Assembly: GCF_014633365.1 (NCBI RefSeq)
Contig: NC_068349.1
Location: forward strand, 30,766,753 to 30,830,752
DNA length: 64,000 nucleotides
Source of the DNA: Diospyros lotus
Lineage: Eukaryota > Streptophyta > Magnoliopsida > Ericales > Ebenaceae
Direction of reading: 5' to 3'
In this document: in pieces, positions 32,401-43,290 of the stretch
How positions within the stretch are numbered: position 1 is the stretch's first letter
Layout of the letters: each line of letters begins with the position of its first letter
The notes under the pieces: generated by a model
What the model saw: the letters and a program-made list of their open reading frames with translations, nothing else
What the model was told of the DNA's origin: nothing
Databases searched by the model: none
Made by a program: the position numbers and the translations under genes

Positions 32401-34740
32401 TTTATATTAAACACTTACATATTATAGTTTGTGCATAATCTTTGGCTCTTGGAATGTTGGTATTTTATTAAACATGTGCTTATCAGCACATCTTATGTCT
32501 GCTCTTTGTGCTTTTATTTCATTTTACTGCCTTTTTTTCTACTTTAATTTTTCCTTTTTGTTTTGCGATGCAGCATAACCCCGAACCTGGCATTTAAACT
32601 ATTGCAAGAAATAGACACTATAACCTTGGTCCATACTTCACATATATTTGGTATGAAATAGTTACTGTTTCAAATACTTGAGGAGCTTGATAAGCATGTA
32701 TTTGTCGCTATCTTTTTTTCCCTCCCTACTCTGCTTTTCCCTTTTTATTTTGCTTTTATTCAAAGACATTGAAAGTGAATATCATGGAATGTGGATGAAT
32801 TTGGTGCCTGACCAGCCATTGTTAATTTACGCTATGTGTTTGAGGTAAGTAATTTTCTTTTTAAAAGCATAATTGGATTAACCATGTTATGCTTTGCATG
32901 ATACAAGGAGACGGGAAGTATAACTCAATTTCTGCTAAACTTAAATGTATGGCGTTGGAAAAAAGATTAATCAGGCAATGCCCAATCTGGACATGATATG
33001 TAGAATCTAGGCGCGTTTTCGTCTATCCACGTCTCAGATTGGAAGAGAATGTTTCTAGGGTTCGAAGAAAAACGATCTCTATATGTAGAATGTAGGCGTG
33101 TTTTCATGTATGTACAATTTAGCGATAGTTTTCACATATTGGTTAATGGGTATATGGCGATTTGTGGATTTTGGCTTCTCCGTATGTTGCTCGCACAAAA
33201 TTTTGTGATCGATTTGTGTCCTGTGGGTAAAATGACAAAGTTCACAGAATAGGTTACATGAAAAATATTTCTATTTTTTGACATGATAATTTGAGTTGTT
33301 GATCTGAACAGTGCATGTCCTGGAAAAATAGATGGAGTATTCTTAAGGATGCAAATTTTGAACAATTTGTAGGAACAAGTAAAAGATCTTAAGAAATTAA
33401 CACCAATCTTCATAAGCACTACTCTCACATGAATTTGTTGTGATCCAGATTACAAGTAAGCATTGCTGGACCAAATCACTAAAACTTTAAAGTTCATAAT
33501 ATTAGACCAAGTTATATTTTGGACTCTGTGATAATGCGACACCATAGTGGAGGATAATTGTCAGTATGAGTATTTTATATCCATTTGTAACAATCTTTTG
33601 GGCTATTAAGGATAATTGTCACACTGCCGGAGGCATTTCATAATTGCCAGTTTTTTCCCATTTCGTTTTTTAATTCTGATTTGTGTTATTTGATTCTGGT
33701 TGAATTCAGTTCATTCACCAACTTCATCTGACTGTTATTTCATGTGTCAAATCTAGATTTTTGGAGAAAGCTAATTTTTTAATTACATGTAAAAATGGGA
33801 CTAGAAGTTTAGTTTATGGTATCTATCTGTTGCTAGGGTATGGAATTATATGAGGAATACATATTTGTTCGCTTAATAGATTTTTGTAAATGTCCAAGTT
33901 GCTCCCACAATCATCGATTTCTTTTTATAATACAGATCACCTGTTTTTTGTTTTTGTTTTTGGTCAATGAGAAGAAGATCTGCCTTTTTTTTAAATTTCT
34001 TTTCCATCTGAGAGTTAAAGTTTCCAAAAAAATCTATATATATATTATAACAAAACAGCCGCCAAATTCTTTTCCCACCCATTTTCAGTTTTTATTTTAA
34101 TATTTTATTATATTTTGTTTATTTTTTTTCTTTTCCGAAATAGAATTTTTGTAAATCATTAATTAAGCCTAGATTTATGAAAAGCGTATAATTCTTAGAA
34201 TCTGTACATAATTTTTTTTAGCTGAAAAATGGTTGGAGAATGTGTAAGCATGGTATATGAAGAGATAATATATAATCCATATTATTAATTTTTAAAATTT
34301 AATATAAAATTTTAATTAAAATAAATTACAGAAAAATGAATTTTTTTTAAATTGAGAAAAATTTTAAGATATCAAGTAATACCATCGGGTGCCAAGTAAT
34401 TTTTTTTAAAAAATAAATTTAATTTTTTTATTTTATTTCTCATAATTTATCTCTCATTCTCTCTTGATAAAGCCACAACTCAAAACTCTTAATTAGTTTC
34501 AAAATCATGCAAAAAAAAGTACAAATCATATATATGTTTATGTTATTATTTAATTTTAAAAAATAATTAGTTGGTAGGTTATGTTAAATTAGTTATTTAG
34601 GCAAAATTGGATTATTTTAAATAAGTCATTTAAGTTATTTTGACAAAATTAATATTTTGTATAGGCTATTTATATTTATCATATGTTGTCATATTTTTTT
34701 TGAAAATTTTATTATGTTTTATATTTTTATTATTGACAGT
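32401..34740. other. no recognisable gene
   Basis: AT-rich DNA with an imperfect local repeat ATGTAGAAT.TAGGCG.GTTTTC at about 32998 and 33080. Short open frames lack domains. Composition becomes strongly AT-rich after 34000. Confidence 0.35.
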
Positions 34741-36950
34741 AGGAATATGTAAAGTCATATATGGATAATTAATTCTGAAAATTTGATTATTATCATTTAT
34801 ATAATTAATTGATTATTTGAATTATCTTTATTTTTTATATATAGTTTAATTAATTTAAATTTATTTTTTTTATAATTTTAAATGTTATAATTTTATATAT
34901 AACTTAAATATTATAATTTTATTTTTTAACTTTATTTTTTTTTGCTTTCTTAAAAATTTGACTTATATTAAATGTGGTAATTGATTGTCAGGAGGAATAT
35001 GTAAAGCCATGTATGGATAATTAATTTCAAAAATTTAGTTTTTTAAATAAGTCGTTTAAATTATTTTGACAAAATTAATATTTTGTATAGGTTATTTATA
35101 TTTATCATATGTTCTCATATCTCTTTTTAAAAACATATTATATTTTATATTTTTATTATCAACAGAAAAAATATGTAAAGTCATATATGGATAATTAATT
35201 TTAAAATTTGATTATTATTATTTATATAATTAATTGATTATTTAAATTATGTTTATTTTTTATATATATTGTTTAATTAATTTAAATTTATTTTTTTTAT
35301 AATTTTAAATAAAAAATATTTTATATAGGTTATTTATATTTATCATATGTTGTTATATTTCTTTCAAAATTTTTATTATGTTTTATATTTTTATTATTGG
35401 AAGGAGGAATATGAGAAGTCACGTATGGATAATTAATTTTAAAATTTTGATTATTATCATTTATATAATTAATTAATTATTCAAATTATCTTTATTTTTT
35501 ATATATATAGTTTAATAAATTTAAATATATATTTTTATAATTTTAAATGTTATAATTTTATATATAGCTTAAATATTATAATTTTATTTTTTAACTTTTT
35601 TTGTTGTTGTTTTCTTAAAAATTTTACTCATGTATGAATAATCAATATGTAAAGTTATGTCAATTTGAACAGATTTTGTGTAACAGCTTAATTTTTTTGA
35701 ATTAATTTTTAGTTTTTATTTTGATAGTCTATTTTTAGAAAATTAAAAATACATTCTCTTTGTTATTTTAAAAAATTATTTTTTAAAATAGAAAATTAGA
35801 AAACGGGTTCTCTTTAAAATTTTGAAAATAATTTTTTAATAATATTTTATTCAATAAATTTGATTATTCAGTAAATTGAAAATATTTAATATTAATATAT
35901 TATTAAAAATATATATACATTTTAAAGTTAATGAATTTTGTAATATTTTTTCTCATTATAATAATAAAATATGAATAAATAAATAAATAAATATATTTTG
36001 AGTTTAAAGTTTATTTTGGATGAACTCAAAACAACATTTTGTTCTTTTGAGTTTTCTTTATAATTTTTTTTATTTTCAAAAATACATTTTAAAAAATAGT
36101 AAAAAGAACACGTTTTCATTATTTTAGAAAATCGAAAATAAAAAATGACTTGAAAACAACAAAGAAAATGCAACCTAAGTTTTTCAATTAATAGTTTTTT
36201 TTTTTCTTGTTACTTTCTAAAAATTTTGACTTATCTTGAATGTGGTAATTAATTATCAGGAAGAAGATGTGAAATCATATATAGATAATCAATTTTGAAA
36301 ATTTGATTATTATAATTTATATAATTAATTGATTATTTAAATTATTTTTATTATATATATAATTTTATTAATTTAAATTTATTTTTTATAATTTTAAATG
36401 TTATAATTTTATTTTTTAACTTTTTTTTGTTAATTTTTTAAAAATTTGTCATGTTTTGAATGTGATAATTGATTGTCAGAAGGAATATGTGAAGTCATGT
36501 ATAGATAATCACTTTTGGAATTTTGATTATTATCATTCATATAATTAATTAATTATTTAAATTATCTTTATTTTATATATAGTTTAATTAATTTAAATTT
36601 ATTTTTTTCTAATTTTAAATGTTATACTTTTATATATAACTAAATGTTATAATTTTATTTTTTAACATTATTTTTTTCTTAAAAATGTGACCTATCTTAA
36701 ATGTGGTAATTGATTGATAGGAGGAATATGTGAGGTCATATATAGATAATCAACTTTGAAAATTTGATTATTATCATTTATATAATTAATTGATTATTTA
36801 AATTATCTTTAGTTTATATATAGCTTAATTAATTTAAATTTATTTTTTATAATTTTAAATGTTATAATTTTATATATAACTTAAATGTTATAATTTTATT
36901 TTTTAACTTTATTTACAAACGTAGTGAAGTTTTTAGTGTGATGAAGTTGG
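34741..36950. repeat. degenerate AT-rich tandem repeat, about 220-250 bp period
   Basis: The anchor AGGAATATGT(A/G)AAGTCAT(A/G)TAT.GATAAT recurs in variant form at about 34741, 34993, 35167, 35404, 36261, 36482 and 36722. Each is followed by GAAAATTTGATTATTATCATTTATATAATTAATT-type sequence (given here only as a pattern), a TTTAATTAATTTAAATTTATTTTT block, ATAATTTTAAATGTTATAATTTT and CTTAAAAATTTGAC. About 35640-36250 is an unrelated interruption. Repeats of this type are found inside some Helitrons, but membership is not proven. Confidence 0.8.
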
Positions 36951-38236
36951 TAATTAACCTTAATTTGATCTCTAAGTACACGTGTATGTTAAAAGCAAGT
37001 CAGGTTAGTATAGTATTTAAGGTTTGTAATGTGTTTAGAATGATTACGTGCTAAAACATGTTCTAACGTGTTATACTCACATTTCTCAACAGTAAGAGTC
37101 TGATCTTTATTGAAATATTGAAAAGACCGAAATTGAGAAGAAAAATGTGTTTCATCAATTTTTAGAATTTAATATCTATATTTGTAAAATAAGTTTGGGG
37201 GTTTCTAATATGTATGACGTAAGTACTAATTAATGACATTATATTCTAGATTTTTTTATCTAATGATGAGATTACTACGTTGCCGAAGTCGGGTCGCGTG
37301 AGTTATAGATACATTAAAAAATTATGAAGGGTGTTTTGCCAAAAGGGCTCTCCTTGGCGATTTGTTGACTAATGCAACTAAGAAGATTAGATCGATGATC
37401 AAGAAAGAGAATAACTGAAAAAAATTTATCTGATTGGTTTCATTTTGGTTGTTGTTGGATTTATATCTAGGCAATTTGTTTGATCTACATGTTTTTTGTT
37501 TTCTTTTATTATTTAGGTTTTTTTCTTTTTTTTTTTTTACTGATTCACACTTATGTATTTGCTCATTTTTTATGTTCTTTCATTTCTATTTATTTGTATA
37601 TTTTTTTAGTCTACTAATTTATAGTGGGTGTTTAACGTTCATAAGTACATTCTTACTTACTTTCTTTTTTTTTTCACTACACAAATTATTCTTTTCAGCG
37701 TATTGCACAAGAATTTATCATAATTGAGCTATAGTTTAATAACATACACAATATTAAAATCATAACGAACGAGAAACATTTTCAATCAAATAATTAATAA
37801 AATGAATCGAGAAATCACCATTTATACTGAGTAATCAACTACCTTGCTACTGAAAGTTTAGAATAAGACATGCAAATTTTTAGTGTTTCGTGCATCAAAG
37901 TGAAAATAGTATATTAAAAATGGTAGACGTTAACCTCACTCTAACAAGTCACGAATACTATAGACGTTGGATATAATATTTTGTTAAAGACATACATATG
38001 TGTTAGTAGAAAGACTATAATAAAAGTATAAAAAATGTCAAAAAATAAAAAAATGTCAGACAAAAAGAGGCATACATATTCCGGAATAATTGAATAACTA
38101 ATTTTGTTGTATGTTTGTTCATTTCTCATGATTGCAATATGATTATTTTGTTTATTTTCTACTTCTTTATTTTGATGTTCATTTTTTATAACTATTGAAT
38201 TATATAACTTCGACTTTAACAATTATTTTTTTCTTA
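36951..38236. other. AT-rich DNA between the tandem repeat and a Helitron-like end
   Basis: No gene. Poly-T runs produce phenylalanine-rich frames (for example 37434-37727) that are not credible proteins. Confidence 0.4.
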
Positions 38237-38270
38237 CGATATCCGTGCATCGCACAGGTGATACACAAGT
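38237..38270 (+). mobile_element. Helitron-like terminal hairpin
   Basis: CCGTGC-ATC-GCACAGG forms a GC stem (GTGC/GCAC plus CC/GG with a bulge) in AT-rich DNA, followed by TGATACACAAGT. Plant Helitrons commonly end with a C(C)CGTGC...GCACGG hairpin and CTRRT about 10 bases later. Here the last bases read CAAGT, so one base would have changed. The preceding tandem-repeat region could belong to this element. Tentative. Confidence 0.4.
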
Positions 38271-39050
38271 AAAAATAATAACACCACAATCAATCATAGT
38301 GGTGCTCTATACATGTAGTTTGTATTTTCCATATAAACTCTTTTTTTTTGTTAATTAATTATTGGACTAAGTCTCCGTACCCGTACCATACTATACATGG
38401 TTCTTTTTCTTTCTTTTGTGGCTGTCTTTTTGAATTTTCTCCCTCTCAAATTTGGTTGCTTATACTGTTTGCTTAGTTGTAATTAATTGTATTATTATAT
38501 CTCCAAAAAGGAAACTTCCTGGAACTTTTCAAATTATTTATTTATTTATTTTTAAATTTGATTATGCGAGTTCTAATTTCTGAGTAAATAAACTTAATTA
38601 CTCAAAAAGAGGGTCTCCAAACATCCTAATCAAATTGGCATGCATGCTCATGTGGGTTGAGAATAGACTTTAATTATTTTCATGCTTGAAGGATGACAAT
38701 TAACATTCAAGTGGTTAATTATATATATAGTAATTACATTACATGTTGTGTGGGTATAGCTGCCTTAATTTGTTTCTATTCTTCCATTCAAATTAATTGC
38801 TTCTCCTTGATAAGGAATATGCCCTGAAAGCTAACCTACTTCCATTCATTAACGTGGCTGCAACTTTAAGTTAACTCACTTGGGTTTGGGTGAAATGATG
38901 ATGATGATGTGTAGCTTTCAGTGTTGGTAAGAAAGAAGATTTATTATTCACTCCAAACCTTCAAGACTCGATGCCCCTTCTAATTAATAAATAAATGTGC
39001 TCTTTATCTGATGCATAGAATATGTGGTGTTAAAAAGGAGCGCAATTTAA
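38271..39050. other. no recognisable feature
   Basis: AT-rich plant intergenic sequence. A (GAT)n run is at 38896-38909. A possible 5' end of the SEC-carrying Helitron should lie in or near this stretch, but no clear TC start was recognised. Confidence 0.3.
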
Positions 39051-39054
39051 CTTA

Positions 39055-39270
39055 TAGGTTGTTTCAGGAGTTTAGAGGAATTCGATGTTTACATGGCTTG
39101 AATTTTGTATGGATGAACACAGATCTAACTCTCCACTGATTGGATCTGAATTTTTGATACGTGAAATTCTCATTAATGCATATATTTTATCTTTTAGATT
39201 TGTAGTTGTTTTAGGAGTTCAGAAGAATCTAACGATTATAGTCTTGAATTTTGTGTCATTAGTATGGATG
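39055..39270. repeat. imperfect direct duplication, about 148-bp offset
   Basis: GTTGTTT(C/T)AGGAGTT(T/C)AGA.GAAT and CTTGAATTTTGT followed by TATGGATG occur at about 39058-39115 and again at 39205-39270. It lies just upstream of the SEC-like fragments. Confidence 0.6.
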
Positions 39271-39734
39271 GGTGCAGATTTTGTTTTGATGATTTAGTGT
39301 CTTCTTCTTCTGCCTCCCAACTGAAGCTGTTGGTTAAGAAGTTTCGTAAGTCGGAGTCCGCTCCTGATTATTCTCAAGGTTACTTTTCCCCATTTTCTAG
39401 GGTTTCTTTTTCTTTGTTTATGATTGATCGTCATTTACTTTGTTTTCAATCATATTCGTTTTATTTTCTGATTCAAGCTTATTGTTGGGTCATGTCAATT
39501 ATTTGATCAGATTATTCTCTTTTTTTTGTTGCCAGTTGGAGGAGGTTTAGTATTTGAATTTAAAAAAAAAAATGAAATAATACCCAATGACCGATTGTTT
39601 CCTTATGAATGGGATTGCAATTTTCATAGGCATTGTACAATTTTCTTCCTTTTGTTTTTGTAGTTTTTGTCAGTTTTGGTTTTTGTATGTGATGTGTCGT
39701 ACGCTGATGAGATGAGATTATGTTGTTGATGTAG

Positions 39735-40363
39735 AAGAAGATGTGCATTTGGGGGTTGTACATCACATGTACAAGGATGGAAATTATAAGCAAGCTCTAG
39801 AGCACTGCAATACTGTTCATGAGAGCAACTCACTGCATTTATATTATCAGGTCTCTTAACCTTTTACATTTTTAATTAGTTTCAAAAACCCAATTTCCTC
39901 TTTTCATGGTGTTGCCTAAGTTCTAGAAAGTGACCAGCTTCTTTTCTTCAGTTTCTTTTCTATCTTTTTACACAATGCTCTTTTTTAATATTCCATTTAG
40001 TTTGCTCGGACAACAGTTTCTAATATAATTTATTGTTCATTCAATAATGAAGAATGATAAATGAAAACCTTATACGTGCAAGCCACTATGTGGACAAATG
40101 TCTATGTATGGATAGAGGGAGAGTGAGGGTTCAGTAGAGAACTAACTAACAAAAACAGCAGGATATTAAGTACCAGTTAGTCTCAATTAAGAGAACTATA
40201 ACTAATGTTGTTATCAATCTTCAATTTTAACACACAACTACTTCTTAGAATTGAGCCATACTTTGAAGAGTGTTATGGAAACATGGCAAATGCTTGCAAG
40301 ATAGTGTTATACCTGATATAAGTGTTATTATGCTATGAAAGCAGCAAGTTGAGTTCTTTTTTA
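39735..40363 (+). pseudogene. SEC: SECRET AGENT (O-GlcNAc transferase) exon fragments, probably Helitron-captured
   Basis: The first fragment (39735-39850) begins after a GATGTAG acceptor. It encodes EEDVHLGVVHHMYKDGNYK, QALEHCNTV and finally YYQ at a CAG|GTCTCT donor. This is the N-terminal TPR entry of plant SEC (family form VDED.HLALAHQMYK.GNYKQALEH...IYYQ). About nine codons before YYQ are missing. The second fragment (about 40247-40300) reads RIEPYFEECYGNMANACK, the next TPR of SEC (RIEPHFAECYGNMANAWK), and then degenerates with stops. SEC is a nuclear/cytoplasmic glycosyltransferase acting on regulatory proteins. Only part of its TPR domain is here and no catalytic region, so no enzyme can be made. 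The fragments keep the exon-intron layout, which argues for DNA-level capture, not a processed copy. They end where the Helitron 3' sequence starts. Confidence 0.72.
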
Positions 40364-40562
40364 TTATAAAACGTTAACAAGTATACAATAATTTTACTTG
40401 CTTTTATATTTTGATTTACAATATTGGTGAACATTATAAATTTTATATATTTGTTTCTTACTTGAATTTTATAGAGCATTTTAACATAATATGTATAAGT
40501 TATAATTGTATTTTAATCTTAATATTATTTATACTGTGCCTTTAGGTACGGGTATACGCTAG
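40364..40562 (+). mobile_element. Helitron 3' terminal segment (copy 2)
   Basis: Aligns with about 165-317. It ends with the hairpin GTGCCT-TT-AGGTAC (about 40536-40549), then GGGTATACG and CTAG (40559-40562) followed by T. This is the CTRR|T end with a hairpin about 10 bases upstream, as in plant Helitrons. Compared with copy 1, a T-A pair in the stem is replaced by C-G, preserving pairing. The element must extend leftwards over the SEC fragments if these are cargo. Its 5' end is not identified. Confidence 0.68.
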
Positions 40563-41560
40563 TATATATATATATACGATAGAGTCCTAGCCCAAGCCTT
40601 CAATTCACGCCACTGTCAATTAATATATATATATATAATAGTTATCTTATTATAATATTATATATATAAATAATATAAGATAAAATATAATATATATAAA
40701 TATTATGATTTAATAAATAATATAATATATATAATATTTAATATATTATTAAATATAATAACTTTAATTATATTATAATATTAATTATTTAAAATATTTA
40801 TTTTTATTTTATATTATAATATTATTTTAAAATTAACTTTATAATATTTTTTTCTTTTCTTTTTACGCCCAAATCTTTGAAATAATATCCTTTACTAGTT
40901 CTTACAAAAAAAGATTAAAATAATATAAAATCCATATAAACACATATTTATGTAAGAAAATAGCACAAGGTTAAGATAAAAGTTAAATAAAAAATATGTA
41001 TATAATTAAGCCCTATCACATGGGATCCCTTCGTCTTCAGGGAAAATGTTTTGGCAGCGAGCTAGTCTCTGAGAGGTGAGATTGCCCCCCAATTATGACT
41101 AATTCCTGAGCTGCAACCAACTTGCGGCGACCATTGGCGGCAAGAGAGTGCATCTCAAGGGGAACCATCTCCCACAAAAGACCTTTGCAATCTCCCATGA
41201 ATGGCTCGCGGGAGTTGTCGTCGTTGCCTCGGCATAGCCCTCAACCACGATGATCGTCCCTGCCTCGTCGTAACCCTCAGCAACAACCGTCATTGTCGCC
41301 TCGCCACAACTCTCAGTCGTAGCCGTCTCTATTACAACTGTCGTTGCTTAGCCATCCCCTGTTGCAACATGTTGCAGTTGCTCATCGTAGCTGGCGTCCA
41401 AGCTTGTGTTTACTTTTTCAGGTTAGCCAAACTTTTTAGCTTGTTCCGCCTTTCTAATCTGTTAATTATTTTCTTTTGATATTATTTTCTCATGACACAT
41501 CACCTTTAATTATCTTTTCTTTTCAAGCCAAGAGTGCTCCGCTTTGATTTGGTTGAAATT
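40563..41560. other. AT-rich stretch and low-complexity open frames, no gene
   Basis: 40563-41000 is nearly pure A/T. 41030-41480 has GTCGTCG/CCTCG-rich runs giving a 92-codon frame without a domain. It resembles in style the DNA just after Helitron copy 1 (360-900), but alignment is not convincing. Confidence 0.35.
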
Positions 41561-41690
41561 TCTTTTTCAAGCCATCACACCACATGTATTATAAGTGATG
41601 CAAATGTGATGTCGGCTAATTGTGCTCTTTTTCAAGCCATCACACCACATGTATTATAAGTGATGTGAATGTGATCTCGGCCAATTGTGC
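41561..41690. repeat. 65-bp tandem duplication
   Basis: 41561-41625 and 41626-41690 are almost identical (TCTTTTTCAAGCCATCAC...GGC(T/C)AATTGTGC) with about four substitutions. A recent local duplication. Confidence 0.93.
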
Positions 41691-43217
41691 ACGCTCAGGT
41701 TAAAGCACCCTGGTGGCGTAATTGGGATCCATTTCAAATTGCTTTTCTAAGTTTCAACTCAAATGGCTTTTCAATTCTCAATGGTTGGAGGGATAAAATA
41801 GTAGTTTTTTGAATAATATTTGACTCTTCATATTATAAATAATTTTTCATACTTATGTCGAAATATTGTTTGGACTTTTAAATTAAATTATTTAATATGA
41901 ATTAATTTCAAGTGAACTTTTGCTCGATGAATCATTAGTGCTGTCTTGTCGTCTTTCATGACTATTATCTTTATTTTCATCAAATGAAAAACAACTATTT
42001 ATATTCTAATACATGCACATTTAATGTGGGCTTAGTTAAATTCTGAGAGATAATGCTATCTTAATTTGTTTCTTCAATTTACTCATTTATTGGAAAGGCT
42101 TCAAATTCAATTATTTTGAAGAAAAAGTTTGCTTCCCTCTTATCTAAATCTTAAATACTTAGATAGTGGACCTAGTGGTTGTTAAAATGAATAAGATAAG
42201 GGAGTATCAAGATAAGTTTGGAAAGTTTCTAAACCAAGATATAAAACGATCAAGATAAGATTAGAAAACATTATAAGATTTTTATTAGACTGTTTGTTAA
42301 ATTTTTTAAAATCTATTGAGAATTGTACTTTTTCTTTTCATATGTTTGTTAAATCTATGTGATAAGTACTGAGATAAAAGGGTTTTTTTTTTATTAAAAT
42401 ATCCCTATTACCAAATTCATTCAAAACTACATGTTAACATCAGTAACAAATTTAAGATTAAAATAGTGTTTTATGATTAATTTGAATTGCCAACAAATAA
42501 AACTAAAAATAAAAATAAAAAATAATATTTTATTTTCTAAATCTATGTTTAAAAATAAATTCTAAAAATATTTAGAAAATAAAAATAATTATTGGTGGAA
42601 TTACAATAATTCCACTTGGATAATTAAAATTGACAAAATATATTTTTATATTAGCTAATAAAATATAAAATTAAATAAAATAATTTAAAAAATCGATGAA
42701 AGGAACTTGTATTAGATAATAAAATATATATATATAGAGAGAGAAATTTAAATTTTAAAAATTGGTGAAATGAATAATGTCATTTAAATTTAAAAAATTG
42801 TTAAAACATATGATGATTTAAAATTATATTAGATTAGATGACATTAATTATAAGATTTAAATAAATAAGTTCTTTTAAAACCAAGCTTATTGTAAAAAAT
42901 AAAATTTAATAAATTTATATTTTAAAAATATATTAAATGACATTAATTATCCTAAAGGGGCATATAAGTAATTTAGGCTTATTTGTAAAATATCAGATAA
43001 ATTTATTAGAGGGGGACCAGATAAATTTATTATGAAAAAGTTAGATAAAAGGTCACGTGAGATTTTTTTCGAAAAATGTTAGATAAGTTTAACAAATACG
43101 TTGGAAAAATAAATATCCGAAATATTTTTCATATCTGATATTTTCTTCCCTATATCTTAGTTAACAAATACCATCTTAATGAAAATCGTCAAAATGACAT
43201 ATTGACATGCAAAAAAA
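41691..43217. other. AT-rich intergenic DNA downstream of the receptor kinase
   Basis: No gene. Repeated TTAAAATATTTA- and TAAATTTATTA-type runs. The part nearest 43200 is the 3' flank of the kinase gene. Confidence 0.4.
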
Positions 43218-43290
43218 ACTAAATTACTCGAGCAAAACTTGGATACCTGCTCATATTAAAAAAAAAAAAAAAAAGTGACTAAATTACTCG
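43218..43290. mobile_element. tiny poly(A)-ended insertion with 13-bp direct repeats
   Basis: ACTAAATTACTCG occurs at 43218-43230 and 43278-43290. Between them lie 47 bases ending in a 17-base A-run and GTG. A variable-length target duplication plus an A-tail is the mark of LINE/SINE-type retroposition, here strongly 5'-truncated. The right repeat contains the stop codon of the kinase gene (43279-43281). A 60-bp tandem duplication with poly-A expansion is the alternative. Confidence 0.5.

Noticed and set aside
37434..37727. 97-codon Phe/Leu-rich frame suggesting a membrane protein
   Set aside because: Translation of poly-T-rich DNA without conserved residues.
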